A stretch of DNA of 64,000 bases, taken from assembly GCA_026182355.1 (NCBI GenBank), contig JAPFBL010000103.1:1116001-1180000 (forward strand), given 5' to 3'. Origin of the DNA: Hermatobates lingyangjiaoensis. Lineage: Eukaryota; Arthropoda; Insecta; Hemiptera; Hermatobatidae. The notes beneath the pieces were generated by a model, which was given only the letters and a program-made list of their open reading frames with translations, ran no database searches and was not told the origin of the DNA. This document shows positions 10,095 through 21,830 of this stretch, piece by piece. Numbering within the stretch: the first letter of the stretch is position 1; every line of letters starts with the position of its first letter. Position numbers and translations under genes: made by a program.

Positions 10095-11483
10095 ATGGAG
10101 TTCATCAAATCTAACAAAGGTGGAGTCAAAATTGCCTTTGAAGGCTATGTGTATTCGAAACAGAAAGAATTAGCTAATGAAGTAACATCGTATGAGTGTG
10201 AACTACGACGTTCAACAAACAATTGCAAAGCCAAAATAAAAGTAAAAGACAATGAACTAGTTGGTAAAGTGAACGAGCATACACATGGCCCAAATGTTAC
10301 GAGAATAGAAAATTTAAAAGCACTTCAGGAAATGAAAACCAGAGCTAGAGATACACAAGAAACTCCTCAGCAAATAATTGCTCGAGGGGTTGAGAGCATG
10401 AGTGAAGCGTCTGCGGCGAATCTTCCTACAGTGAGCCATTTGAGAAGGAATCTTAGACAGTGTAGGCAAAGAAGCCAAAATTCTCTTCCAGTACCGCAAA
10501 ACACAGAAGACCTTGTTATCCCTCTAGAGTATAAGTGCACAAAAAATGGTGAACAATTTCTTTTGTATGATTCTGGACCAATTAATCAAAGGATTTTAAT
10601 ATTTAGCAGTGAAAAGAGTGTTTTGTATCTAGAACAATTTGAAGATTGGTACATGGATGGAACGTTTAGTGTCACTCCAAAACTGTTTTCCCAAGTGTAC
10701 ACTATACATGCTTTCATAGGTTGTCGCGCTGTACCGGCTTTGTATTGCCTTTTACCAGATAAATCTGAGGCAACCTATACATTTTTACTAGAGAGAGTAC
10801 AAAGCTTTAAGAACAGTTTACATCCGAGAAGCATAATGGTGGATTTTGAGAAAGCTATGATTAATAGCATAAAAACTGTTTTCCCCAATGCAGAAGTTAA
10901 AGGGTGCTTTTTCCATTTCAGCCAAAACATATACAGAAAAATTCAGGAAGTTGGTCTCTCGCAGTTATATAATAATGATGTTAATTTTTCCTTGAAAATG
11001 CGAATGATTGCAGCTCTAGCTTTCTATCCACAAGAAAAAGTAGAGGAAGCTTTTGATGCTCTAACAGAATATTTGCCTGAAGAAGCAAATGACATCATTG
11101 ACTATTTTGAAGATAATTATATTGGAAGACTAACCCGTAAATTCAGAAGACCACCAAGATTTGAAGCAAATATTTGGAATATGCACTCAAGAGTACAAGA
11201 CGACTTACCGAAAACGAACAACGCAGTGGAAGGATGGCATCGAAGTTTTGCTTCATTGGTTGGTTGCTCCCACCCTAGCATTTGGACTTTCATACGATGT
11301 ATTAGAAAAGAGCATGCATTACAAGAAGTGTATGTCACACAAGTTCTTTCAGGCCATCCTCAAGTAAAACAGAAAAAGAAATATAAGAACTCTGCTCTTC
11401 GCATCAAAACCATCACAGAAGACGTGCACAACAGGTCAATTTTAGACTTTTTAAAAGGAATAGCTTTTAATCTTAGTTTTTAA
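10095..11483 (+). CDS. MULE transposase with FLYWCH-type zinc finger
   Basis: 462 residues from the ATG at 10095 (context CCCATGG). The frame is open from 10014, but that upstream start is TTG and the extension is low-complexity; a TTTTTTGTTTAG tract just before the ATG could be a splice acceptor. Residues 3-66 look like a FLYWCH finger (Cys35, Cys44, His62, His64; DNA or protein contact). The catalytic core has Asp188 in MDGTF, Asp250 in VDFEKA, the family CxxH (Cys271, His274) and Glu379 in NNAVEGWH. No stop or frameshift interrupts it and all three acidic residues are present, so an active enzyme is plausible. It would act in the nucleus on the flanking inverted repeats. The last 42 bases before the right repeat are T-rich. 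No close functional name can be given beyond the family. Confidence 0.9.
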   Translation: MEFIKSNKGGVKIAFEGYVYSKQKELANEVTSYECELRRSTNNCKAKIKVKDNELVGKVNEHTHGPNVTRIENLKALQEMKTRARDTQETPQQIIARGVESMSEASAANLPTVSHLRRNLRQCRQRSQNSLPVPQNTEDLVIPLEYKCTKNGEQFLLYDSGPINQRILIFSSEKSVLYLEQFEDWYMDGTFSVTPKLFSQVYTIHAFIGCRAVPALYCLLPDKSEATYTFLLERVQSFKNSLHPRSIMVDFEKAMINSIKTVFPNAEVKGCFFHFSQNIYRKIQEVGLSQLYNNDVNFSLKMRMIAALAFYPQEKVEEAFDALTEYLPEEANDIIDYFEDNYIGRLTRKFRRPPRFEANIWNMHSRVQDDLPKTNNAVEGWHRSFASLVGCSHPSIWTFIRCIRKEHALQEVYVTQVLSGHPQVKQKKKYKNSALRIKTITEDVHNRSILDFLKGIAFNLSF

Positions 11484-11525
11484 ACTCAGACTATATGATA
11501 AAATTAATATTTTTTTCTTTTTTTT

Positions 11526-11986
11526 AATTTCGGTCTTTTAATCTTCAGTTACTCTTGAGTACATTATACTTTGACACTATTGTTAACATTGTTTTTATTT
11601 GGATGTATTTTATTTCTCTGAAAAGATTTTGTCATCCTTATATCAAAAAATGTTTTGGTTATTGTTTTTATTTATTTTATTTGAGTGATGAATTTGATTT
11701 ACTTCAGCATTTTTATATTGTGCTATTTTCCAGTGTTTGTTTAAATAAACATAATGATCTGTAAAAATTATTTTGATTTTCCAGATGTTTTTATATTTTT
11801 TTGGTATTGGTTTAATATACTACTTCTAGTAAAAAAAATTATTTTCTTTTGGGGGAAGCGTTTTTTGAGGGGGAAGTTTCTTTCGGGGGGGTTTTTTCCT
11901 CCGGGGGTTTTTTTCCAGGGGGATTTTTTCCCCGGGGGGTTTTTTCCTCCGGGGGTTTTTTTCCTCGGGGGATTTTTTCCTGCACC
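11526..11986 (-). repeat. Right terminal inverted repeat of the MULE
   Basis: Inverted partner of 9004-9466. The plus strand carries several runs of five or more G separated by about 12-17 bases, mirrored by C runs in the left arm. It ends at 11986 against a TA tract (11988-12002). Confidence 0.9.
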
Positions 11987-12002
11987 GATATATATATATA
12001 TA

Positions 12003-15000
12003 TGATCAAACAATGATAAGAAATAAAGACTATGGCAGAAGAAACTATTAATTTTAGTCGATGGCAGAAAAATTGACCAACCGAGAGTTCGTTTTAATTT
12101 TAAATTAACCTTATATGGTGCAGTGCATGAGATAAAAAAATATATGTTATCTGTTAAAAGAGTTAATTTTGTACTTAATATAATTGAATTGTTTTCTATT
12201 AAAAAGAAAAATTAGTGGTTTGTGTCAATTGTTGAAAAGTATTTTCCCTTACCATGGTGTAATTACAAGTTTGTTCAGAAGTAAAGGCCCTGTTAAGACT
12301 TGATAGAGGAGCTCGTCTATATATTGGCAGAGTTTGTTTTAAGCAAGGAGAGCATGCGTTATTAAATTATAAGGAGGCTTTGTTAGTGGCTTAAGGCCTC
12401 TGTAAGTGAAGAGCGCCAAGTGCAAGCGTGTCACTCTAAGTATAAGTCAACCAAGCTCTCACATCTCAAAGCCTTCCTTCACTTCAAATTATTATTTCTT
12501 ACATTTCCCGCATTCTGTAGATACGAAAAACATTAATATTGCCGCATTGTTTCATAATAATTTGGACTCAAACATCACGTTCAATAAGCAATCTGGAATG
12601 GCTTGCACTCAACCTTGCTATGAGTAAACATTATAAAACTGAGAAACAATCAATCACGACTTAATTCATGTGATGGTGACTATCTATATCTACCATAATT
12701 GCCATTTATTCTCGACTACTCGAATTAATCTAAAATTTTACGGATAATTTCTTAGTTTATAACAAAAATTAATTAATGATCAGTTATAACAGTTATGTAA
12801 ATTATAACAAAAATGAATTATTTATCTGGAACAATCTGAAATGATATTGCAGACTAAACTTAATAGTAGTAATTTTTAGCGTAATATCTCTCAACTAATA
12901 CTCTTTGTTCATGATATTTCTATGTAACATTCTCATTATAAATAAACAAAATTGAATGTTTGTAGATTTCTCAGAAGTATTGGTTCCAATTAGTTTCCAT
13001 TTTGCATAAAGAATGATGATATACCTTTTCTATTTTTCAGAATTATCCAAACACACTAATTTTTTTTCCTACACCAAGAACTCATAATACTGTCAAATGT
13101 CATTACTGTTTTTTATATGGTTTGACTTTAAGTGTGTTTGAAATAATCTCGATAGACATACATCCAAGCACAAGCAAAATTGCATAACCAGAAATATATT
13201 AAAGAGACTTCAGTTCCTGTAAATCTACCAAAATTATTTTTTTTTTTTTATCATAATAATTATTATATCCAACAAAAAAACATGAGCAAATGAAGTATTA
13301 CTTGATATATGATCAAAAGGTCATAAAATACTGATATAACTGTTCTTACTTTCTGTGAAAATCAGCACAATGTAGTTTGCAATTTTATGCGGTATGATTT
13401 TAGTGCCTTTTAATAACCATCTTAATCTCTGATCAGAAACATTTATATAATTCTTTAAAAAATTAGTTTAATTTAAAAATATTTGCGAAAAACATAACTC
13501 TTCATGAAGATTGTGAAGACGTTCTACAGAGATATTCTCAAGGCCGTCATTAGGATGCATGGTATTTGATTGAATAAGATGCAGTCGCACCTTGTCATGG
13601 TAGTGGTCAAAAATGAAAGTTGTTCGAAGGATAAATAGAAGTCAGTTATTCACACTAATCTCCAAGTGCAGAAGATGCTAAACTTTTTCATCATTTAGCT
13701 GCCAAAACAGCTCAATTAATTAGCAAAACAAACAACCTTTTGTCAAATTTTAAAATTAATATCTTAATTCATTCTGAGTTTGTCATAGGCTTTATGCCGT
13801 AACACAATAATGATACTGACTGGTCAAGAAACGGAAGTTATCTCAGCTTAGTTTAAATTATGTTTTGAAATAAACTCACAACAAATGTTGATATTGCATA
13901 ACAAAATACAGGCTAAATTCACAATGTCCATAAATTCGCAAAAAAAAATCCATACATCGTTCCATACTTAAATAAAAATTTATATTTATATCATTCACAC
14001 ATATTTATGTTTAATAATTGAACGGAATCATAAACCAGTAGGACAACAATAGTATTAGTAATATCCCTGTACAAGCTAATCCGAATTCAAAATCTCAAGC
14101 AATCACGTCAAACTAAAAATATATACTTCATCATATTCAATTTAACAGTTATCCATGTTTTTAACTTTTTTGAAGTCAAATGAACTTCTTCACTGATCAT
14201 AAAAAGTTTTTACAGATTACCTTTAAGTCTAAAAATCTATTTTACTTAACTGTGATGCAAAATATTATAACTTAATTCATACAAATCTGACAAGTCGGAA
14301 GGGTAAAAATTATATTATTAGAAATTAAGTTTTGCTTTCTCTGAGCTTCATTAATTTTTTCAAACATAAAATTGTTCAAACTCTCTGTGTAACTTACTTA
14401 TATTTATAAGAAAGAGAACTTCAATGTTCTAATTTTTGTGCTCAAATCTAATTGTAATGATTTCTGAATTTAAACAAAAAATGTACTGTAACACAATTTT
14501 AGTTTAAAACAACTTCGCTCGAAGCGATGCAGCTTCACATTCTGTACGGAGATGTTTTGGTGTTTCATTTGAGTAGGATTCGTCAATCAGTGTAACCATA
14601 TCTTGTTCACCATCTTTTAGATCGTGAAAACATAATTTTGTTAACATATTTGTGCAAAAGTAACTTTTTTCTTTACCAAAAAGTTTGAAAAAAAGCATTT
14701 TTTAGTTTATATTTGCATTAGTTCTCTTATAATTACAACATTTCAACTCTCTAAAGTTACTAGTCATGGACAAAACAATGCATTGGTGTACTACTAATAT
14801 TGATGCATTAGAAGTTTACATTTATAAACAGTAACGTGTTTGCAAACATTTTTGAATGCAAAACTCACAGTCACACACATCATGAAAGAAACTTCAATGA
14901 TTTATTCGACCACGGCGACCACAAAATGTCATAAATCTCAAAATCTTGATACTCAATTTTTTCATGTTTACTATAATGTAGTTATAGTAATGGGAAAAAA

Positions 15001-16189
15001 AGAAATTCACATTGTTTAATGGATTTCTGATTAAAAATAGTTTTATTTAGAAAAATGAAGTGTTCATATACTGTTTCCACACTGTTTGCAATTTTAAATT
15101 TAATGAATTACTGATCTGCAATTCTTTGAAATGAGGCTAATTGTTTAGTCCCAAACTTATTTTAAAACTGCTGTAGCTATCCATATGTTTATAGACTCTT
15201 TTCACATAACCTGCGACATAAAAAGCATTTCAAAAATATAATAAGTATAAACATGAAAAGGAGTCTCACATCATCACTAAAGAGCTCTGACGCTAATGGC
15301 ATATAGGATTGTCAAGGACTCCGTACTATAGAGAAAATTAAGTAAATTACTACTGAATGGGAAGTTGTATAAGCCAAATCATATGTGAGAGCAACTATTA
15401 TTTTCATATTAAAGAGACAAAAGCCAGAAGGGTTGACTTATTATTAGTGGCGGCTCTCAGGCAGGCCGACTAAATCGTTCTCAGCCCCCGTCGAATATAG
15501 GAGTCCCTGAAATTCAATCCAAATTAATTGGTTTATTATTTCTCAACTCAATCGCAAATATGTGTCAAACAGTTAAAATAACTCCTTAACATTTTTAACA
15601 ATTACAACAACTGAATTGTAAAACTCAGTTTTCTAAATAAGTCTTTTAACTGTTTAAAAATTAAAAAAAAAATAAAAAACGAATAATATGATTCAGTTAA
15701 TAAATTTTTGTTTAAATCTAAATTTTAATAAAACGGACCATCCCCGACAACATCTTTATATGTTGATCAATCTAGAAGTCATATTAATTTTTACCATGGC
15801 GTTATATTTTAATTCATTTTTATAAAACTTTTATCAATTAACATATAATTTCCAATCACTCTTTTAATGTCTCTTTATAACCTATAAAGTTGCATTTTTT
15901 TTACATGTTAGGTGTCAACTTTAAAATAAAAACATAATTAAATAGACATTTAATTATTTATTAAGGAAGTTATTAAATAAGAACAGTTAATGACGGTTAT
16001 TCTACTTAAAACATAAATACAAAAAAATACATTTAGTGGTTGGAATATGCAAAGAAGTTTAATTAGTATATCCAAATATATAATATGTAGGTAATTAAAA
16101 TTTCTTGTAACAATTGTAGTTTCAAATCATGTCAGAATTAACTCACTGATTCCAGCACTCTATCTCCTGGTCAGAGCACGAGATGATGT
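12003..16189. other. Unassigned AT-rich DNA
   Basis: About 4.2 kb without a recognised gene. The first 40 bases (GATCAAACAATGATAAGAAA) look like the Penelope-type tail unit interrupted by the MULE. A slightly GC-richer patch lies near 12290-12480 and another near 15430-15520; neither resembles a family I know. The rest is A/T-rich with homopolymer runs. Confidence 0.5.
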
Positions 16190-16362
16190 ATCTACACCAG
16201 GGTTGCTCACATTTTTTCAGTGCGGGAGCTACCTATAAAATGACCAAGTCAAAATGATCTACCGACCCATAAAAGCGTACGCTACTTTTTTCTTACCTTG
16301 CATTACTGTATGAGCCAATATTGCAACAAAATAAGCTCTCAACGTGTTTTTGTAATTACCAT

Positions 16363-16393
<31 letters not shown>

Positions 16394-16605
16394 TACATTG
16401 ATAATGTATAATAATAATAATAATTAAAAATAATAAAATAAAATCATAATACAGCGGTTTTTTGTAGCTTTTCATTGTACTCAAAGACAGAGGCTTTACA
16501 GGAGGATCAAAACACACACACACACACTCACAACTACATACAAGTTGTATGCGATCTACCACTATTGGTCTCGCGATCGACGTATTGAGCTCCCCTGATC
16601 TACAC
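16190..16605. mobile_element. hAT-type MITE with 8-bp target duplication
   Basis: A 400-bp element (16198-16597) starts CAGGGTTGCTCA and ends GAGCTCCCCTG, whose reverse complement is CAGGGGAGCTC. Perfect 8-bp direct repeats ATCTACAC flank it (16190-16197 and 16598-16605). CAGGG-type ends with 8-bp duplications are diagnostic of the hAT superfamily. There is no transposase, so it is non-autonomous. It contains a TAA microsatellite (about 16363-16430) and a short CA run (about 16513-16527). Near its right end is CTCGCGATCGACGTATTG; a related end is seen at about 60545-60575. Confidence 0.9.
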
Positions 16606-16614
16606 TATATCTTA

Positions 16615-17268
16615 AAATAAGCAGCAGCTTCTGCATTGACCAATTTCTTGTTGACACTCTCTAGTTTTCTTATCACTTTGCGGTGAGACTCTGGTAGCTT
16701 CCAATGAATGTTAGCGAAAGACATTAACACGCTCAATAACCTTGTGGTGAACCACGAAACCACTTTTTGATAAAACTATTTCAATTAATAAAATAACTAT
16801 GACTAAAAAATAATACAAGCTTTCAGCTGTCATTCGCCATCCTTAGGTACAAGCTAAAATTAATTAAGGCTAATTCACTGAAGTTGAAATAAAGTAAGTG
16901 AAGGGTGTTTACATAAAGACTGTATTTGGATTTAAACTAGGAAGTCAAGCTAAGGTGGGGAGTCTTTGTGTAGACACAGTTCACTTACTTATTTTAGCTT
17001 CAGTGCATTAGCCTTAATTAATTTTAGCTTGTACCTAAGGAAGGTACAGCCGAAAGCTTGTATTATTTTTTAGTCATGGTTATTTTAATAATTAAAATAG
17101 TTTTATCAAAAAGTGGTTTCGTGGTTCACCTCAAGGTTATTGAGCGTGTTAATGTCTTTCGCTAACCTTCTTTGGAAGCTACCAGAGTCTCACCGCAAAG
17201 TGATAAGAAAACTGGAGAGTGTCAACAAGAAATTGGTCAATGCAGAAGCTGCTGCTTATTTTAATAAC
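16615..17268. mobile_element. Head-to-head pair of Penelope 5' ends (large inverted repeat)
   Basis: Two arms of just over 300 bases (16615-16923 and 16962-17268) are inverted copies around a 38-base spacer. Each arm reads outward: leader with TTAATTAATTTTAGCTTGTACC, a CTAAGGA...GAAAGCTT motif, a TTTTATCAAAAAGTGGTTTC block, then the start of a Penelope-type frame. Penelope-like elements are known for pseudo-LTRs, including inverted ones, so this fits an inverted pseudo-LTR pair. The arms differ at scattered positions, so the event is not very recent. Confidence 0.75.
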
Positions 17269-17316
17269 ATATGCTTAAGGGAAGACCTGCTGCCATCGTA
17301 CACAACTATATCTTAA
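17152..17316 (+). pseudogene. Penelope N-terminal coding fragment
   Basis: Open frame of 54 codons from the ATG at 17152. It contains HRKVIRKLESVNKKLVNAEA, then AAYFNN, then CLREDLLPSYT. The pattern RKLE..NKK(L/I)VNAEAA..FN..CL.E.LLP recurs in this window at 26490-26600 (minus), 47880-47946 (plus), 54490-54600 (minus) and 56355-56420 (plus), so it is a conserved piece of one Penelope lineage, located upstream of the reverse transcriptase. The frame stops after SYTTIS and no reverse transcriptase follows. It is a truncated 5' end; the mirror arm (16615-16740) carries the same piece on the minus strand. Confidence 0.7.
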
Positions 17317-17397
17317 CTGAATAATCCAGTTTCTATAATTAGAAAAATACTATTTATTTATAGTTAATATAATTGATAATATGAAAGAACGAGAACG

Positions 17398-17613
17398 TGA
17401 GAGAAAGAATGAAAAAGTAAGTTAGGGAGAGGAGGGAGTGTATGTGAGAGAGAGTTGAGAGACAGGGAGAGTGATAAGCCCAAGGGAGCAGAGGTGGCTA
17501 CCAGCTGAACAGTCTGCCCGTTTATCCATCTCTATTAAGGGTCCTAAACTACTGTAAAACCTGGGAATAAACGAAAGTAAAACCTCACCAAAAAAAAAAA
17601 AAAAAAAAAAAAG
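17398..17613 (+). mobile_element. Retroposed 3' end with poly(A) tail
   Basis: A purine-rich (GA) stretch is followed by a GC-richer segment, an AATAAA signal at about 17566 and an A-run of about 24 bases at 17590-17613. That order indicates a retroposed transcript (LINE, SINE or processed transcript). A similar GA/CT-rich block next to AACAGCAGACTACCTGC-like text, on the other strand at about 19320-19460, may be a relative. The parent is not recognised. Confidence 0.5.
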
Positions 17614-19695
17614 AGAAAAGTGACATTACTGTACTTTGAACCACCACCATCTGTTCCAGGCTTACCAACACTGTTCCCACTAATCTAAATAACTAACAAA
17701 TTACATTTATTCCCGAAATGGAAACAATGAAACAAATAATGAATAATTATTCAAAATATTACTGTTGCATCGGAATATTCCGGAAAAATATTTTGAAGTA
17801 GTAAAACTAACAACACTAATGGAAAGTACTATAAGAAGATTGAGAAGTATCAAAGCACCTCATATATACAACCTAAAAAATACCTATTCCCGTTACAATA
17901 CCCTAAACCTAAATTTTTGTGTATTATATTGTTTCAGTGGTCCTTTAGGAATAATTTATTGACTCAGGTTTATCTTTACGATTACAAATACTCTTTTTCC
18001 TGATCAGAAAGGTAATATTAGTTATATAACGCTAGTGGTAGTAGGTTATAATTAGACTCTGAAATGAGGTTATAGTTTAGTTATGAAATAACTTAAATAT
18101 GAAAAATGGTTATTTATAAATTTCTAAATAATTTATTTATTTAGAAATAAATACATTATTAGCACTACAAGATATTAGAACTGTTGAAAACATGATGGTT
18201 AAAAGTGTCTCCTCGTTCTCCAATATAGTTTTTTTTAATTATTTTTAGTTTAAAATAATACTAAATACATCATCTTCAGAGTTTAAAAATTTTACTTTTG
18301 TTATTATGTTTTATTACAGTTGTTTCATGACTCAAGCATAGGTTAGGTTAGGTTGCTGCAGATGTCCCACAAGGAAACACATATAGGCCGAACATTGGCC
18401 CTTTGTATTACTATATAAAGAAGATGATTCTACATTGGTAGTTCTAAATTTTGTTTAACTCAAGTGTATTTAGAGTAGGGGTCTTTAACGATTACTTGAT
18501 ATCCTCCACGCTGGACTGACGGCTTAACGTCCTCTCCCAGGGACGACGTGCTCAGATTTATTTACCACCCACGTCAAAAAATTGAAGACCACACTGGATA
18601 AACTCAAGCTGGGAAAACATTTTGTTCATATACAATTCCATCTGAAATACAATATCTTATCTTGTATCACACACGGCATCAAGTCCTATGGTATCGTACA
18701 CCAGATTTGTTTTAAATGTTTAAGAAATTTTAATAACCTGTCGAGTACATGGCCTGTCAGTTAATGATTGTTTCGTCCATCATTTTATGTATTAAAATAT
18801 TAAAAATGCATATAAAAGTCTTTAATTTCTTTTTTAGTGTTAAATAAATAAAGACCAAAATGAATACTACTCTGTCTTAAAATGCTACAGGAAGATAATA
18901 ATTGACCTTACTCATTTATATTGACCTTTGATATTGTTATATTGATATTGGCCTAATTTATATTCCTATTGGATATCACATGGCTAATATGTATTGTATT
19001 TTTATCTTAATTGAAGTAATATACTTTCTAAGAAGAGTAAACACTTAGTGTTTACTCTTTAAACACTAAGTGTTTACTCTTAGTAAACAACAAAAAATAG
19101 TGGCTTTTTAGATGACTAAATTGCCACTATTATTAGGATACTGGCAAAACTCAACATATGTAGTCTATCTTAAGCAAAATATTTGTATAAAAGTACTATG
19201 ACATAAATATATTATGCACTATATGCAATAAAAATAACAATGAACAAAAAAATAGAAAGCAAATAAAAATGCAGTAACCTTATATTTTTCGTATGACTGA
19301 GGGATGGGTAAAATAACAGGGATCTAGTAATTTAACCTTATACCAGGAAGGAGTCAGATTATTTCAAGCCTGGGGCGGAACAGCAGACTACCTGCTTTCC
19401 TCTCTCATTCACTGTCTCTCATATCTCGCTCTTCTTCTCTACTTCTCTGTCAAATACCCTTGCAGTTTTTTTTTTGAAACAATCTTTTTTTACAATATAA
19501 TATTACTAAAGTCAGAAGTTTTCTTTTAATTTATTTTAAATTTCCATATTATAAGACGATTGCTTTTTGTAATTGCTTCTGTTTGTATTTCAGTTTTTGA
19601 ATCGCATTATCTTCAACAACTGAATTATTGGATTATGTTTATTCAAGCTAAAATTTCTATTTAAGAATGTAATTTCAAAAAAATATTTTTGTAAA
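17614..19695. other. Unassigned AT-rich DNA
   Basis: No gene recognised. An AGGTT run of three units lies at about 18340-18355. Imperfect palindromes built on AGTAAACACTTAGTGTTTACT repeat near 19034-19083. A GC-richer patch at 18500-18560 is of unknown origin. Confidence 0.5.
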
Positions 19696-19699
19696 TTTA

Positions 19700-21600
19700 T
19701 CTTATGTTTGCTACAGCCCTTATACATTAATAAGGGACTTAAAATCAAAAATAGAATTGAATAAACTAATTAAGGAAGCTAATAATGACAGTGGTAAACA
19801 AGCTCTAAGGCCTGTAATAGGTGAGTTCAACCCAGGTTACATCTATGGTAATGTGAAAAATCACAAGGCAGGAAACCCCTTAAGAACCATCATTTCTCAG
19901 GTTTCCACACCCACATACAGTACAGCTAAAACGTTGAATAGCATCATATCTCCATATCTGCCAGCCTAATATCTACTTAGGTTTACAGATGAATTCTTAG
20001 AAATATTCCGTGTCACTAAATCTCAAGGAACAATGACCTCACTGGATGTGGAATCTTTGTTTACTAATGTGCCAGTTGAGGAGACTGTTAGAATTATATG
20101 TGAATCTAGCTCTAAACACCCCATTCTACTTACTCCCTTCCCCATTCAAAAGAGTCACCATGGAAAATCTGTTGCGAGCCTGTACGACCAAAAATCCATT
20201 TAACCATATAGATGGTACTTAGTATTATCAAATTGATGGAGTGGCATTGGGCTCTCCATTAGATGTAACCTTCGCCAAACTTCTATATCCGCCATATTGA
20301 GAATAGCACTTGCACAAGAAATGATATGCAAGCCACATATGTATTGTAGATATGTAGACGACTGATTTATTGTGGCGACAAATTCAGAACACATCGACAC
20401 CATAAGAAATGCATTGGAAGCAACCTCTGTCCTCAAGTTCACCAAACAACCCTGTACGAACAAAGTAATCAACTTCCTTGATGTCATTATTAATGAAAAC
20501 ATTGAGCACTATGTAACATCAGTTTATGTAAAACCTACAAAGGATGGAATCTATTTGAACGCACAGAGTGAATGTCTTAATAGATATAAAGATCGAACAG
20601 TACGAGCACTCATACACCGAGATTTCAAAATTTCTTCAAATTGTCTCTTCTCCATATTGCAATAGAAAAGAGAAATAAGTTTTAATGAATATTGGATACA
20701 GCAACAGGTACTTTGACAATCTTTTACACAAATATATATACAGATTCAAATACCTGAAAGACCAGCCAACCAGACAAGGCGCAATACAAACGGTCTACTA
20801 TAGAAACCATTTTCCAATCAGTTCAAAACTGATGAAAGAATAATGAAGAATATTATTAAAAATAATATGAAGTGTATCAATTCCGAAGACCAACTGACGA
20901 TTACAATTTACCATAGAAGTTTTTGCATAACAAACTTAATAGTCAAGAACAATTTACAGCAAAAACCACTACTGCAAAAGACCAATGTGATATACCAATA
21001 CAATGGTACCATAGGAAACTGTGAGTTCTGTAAATCATCCTACATTGGTTCTACAGCAACAACATTGTCCAGGAGATTAACAATGAACCTGAGTGTGGGT
21101 GTCCCGAAAGACCAAACTCAGAGCACTCATAGTCTCAAACTAACCAGGTAAAAATTATATCAAAATATTGTAGTACTTTATGAAGAGAATGACCAGAAAA
21201 GGCTGTAAATTTTGGAAGCTCTGTGCATAAGAGAGAAGAAACCAAACCTGAACAATCAGACCACGAGCTTCTCAAGAAAATTAAAACGGCATGCAGGAAC
21301 ACAAGCTATTAAGTTCGAACTCTGATTAAGTTCAAAGTGTTAGTGCTTTTAGTTAATAACAACTACGAGTATGAACACGAGAACCTGTACGAGCACTCAT
21401 ACACCGAGCTTTCAAAACTTCTTCAAATTGGTCTCTTACCTGTGTAAAACTCCCACTCAATTTGTGTAAACATTTCATATTGTGTTAGTATGTTTAACAA
21501 TTTAGATAGTTTTTGTTTGCATTTGAGTTAAGTTATAATCTTATTAGTCCTTAAAAAATCTCTGATGATGGTCAAAGCTGACCAAAACGTTGGAATCCTA
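19700..21600 (+). pseudogene. Penelope-like element: reverse transcriptase to GIY-YIG, decayed
   Basis: Several frames together give the C-terminal two thirds of a Penelope-like protein. In order: GYIYGNVKNHKAGNPLR (fingers, about 19828-19880); TSLDVESLFTNVP (motif A with the catalytic Asp, about 20038-20076); RYVDD (motif C, 20348-20362), followed at once by a TGA stop; KPTKDGIYLN in the thumb (about 20530); then VIYQYNGTIGNCEFCKSSYI with GSTATTLSRRL (GIY-YIG nuclease, about 20988-21075). Stops and frameshifts break it throughout, so it is dead. About 480 bases after the nuclease comes CTGATGATGGTC...GACCAAAACG (21562-21589), then (CA)n(TA)n. A 52-base block at 20599-20650 is repeated at 21389-21441, showing internal rearrangement. 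Confidence 0.88.
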
Positions 21601-21830
21601 CAATTTGTATTTATTGTGAATTTGTAAAAAACCTTGTTTTAGCGATGAGAATGAATATGAAGAATAAATCCTTTGATGAATTCCTTTATATCTTGCCAGA
21701 ATGGTGAAAAGCTATAGTCAGAAAGCTGGAAAGATTAACTCGTAAAAGAACAAAAATAAAAATTGGCATAATTTTTAAAAAAACCATGTTTGAATGAAGA
21801 AGTCTGCTTCCAAAATACATACACACAAGC

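Larger units (their letters stand above)
9004..11986 (+). mobile_element. MULE-type DNA transposon with long terminal inverted repeats
   Basis: A complete-looking element of about 2.98 kb bounded by near-identical inverted repeats of about 460 bp (9004-9466 and 11526-11986), ending in GGT-AGGAAAAAATCC-like termini. It carries an open transposase frame on the plus strand (10095-11483). Between the left repeat and the transposase sits an inverted piece of the transposase plus a Tigger-like end, so the left half is rearranged. Both flanks are TA microsatellite. The long repeats, FLYWCH-type N-terminus and DDE-type transposase fit Mutator-like elements. Close match of the two arms and an uninterrupted frame point to recent mobility. 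Confidence 0.88.

Noticed and set aside
18340..18355. AGGTTAGGTTAGGTT as a telomere
   Set aside because: Only three units in interior AT-rich DNA. Short AGGTT runs are common in insect genomes.
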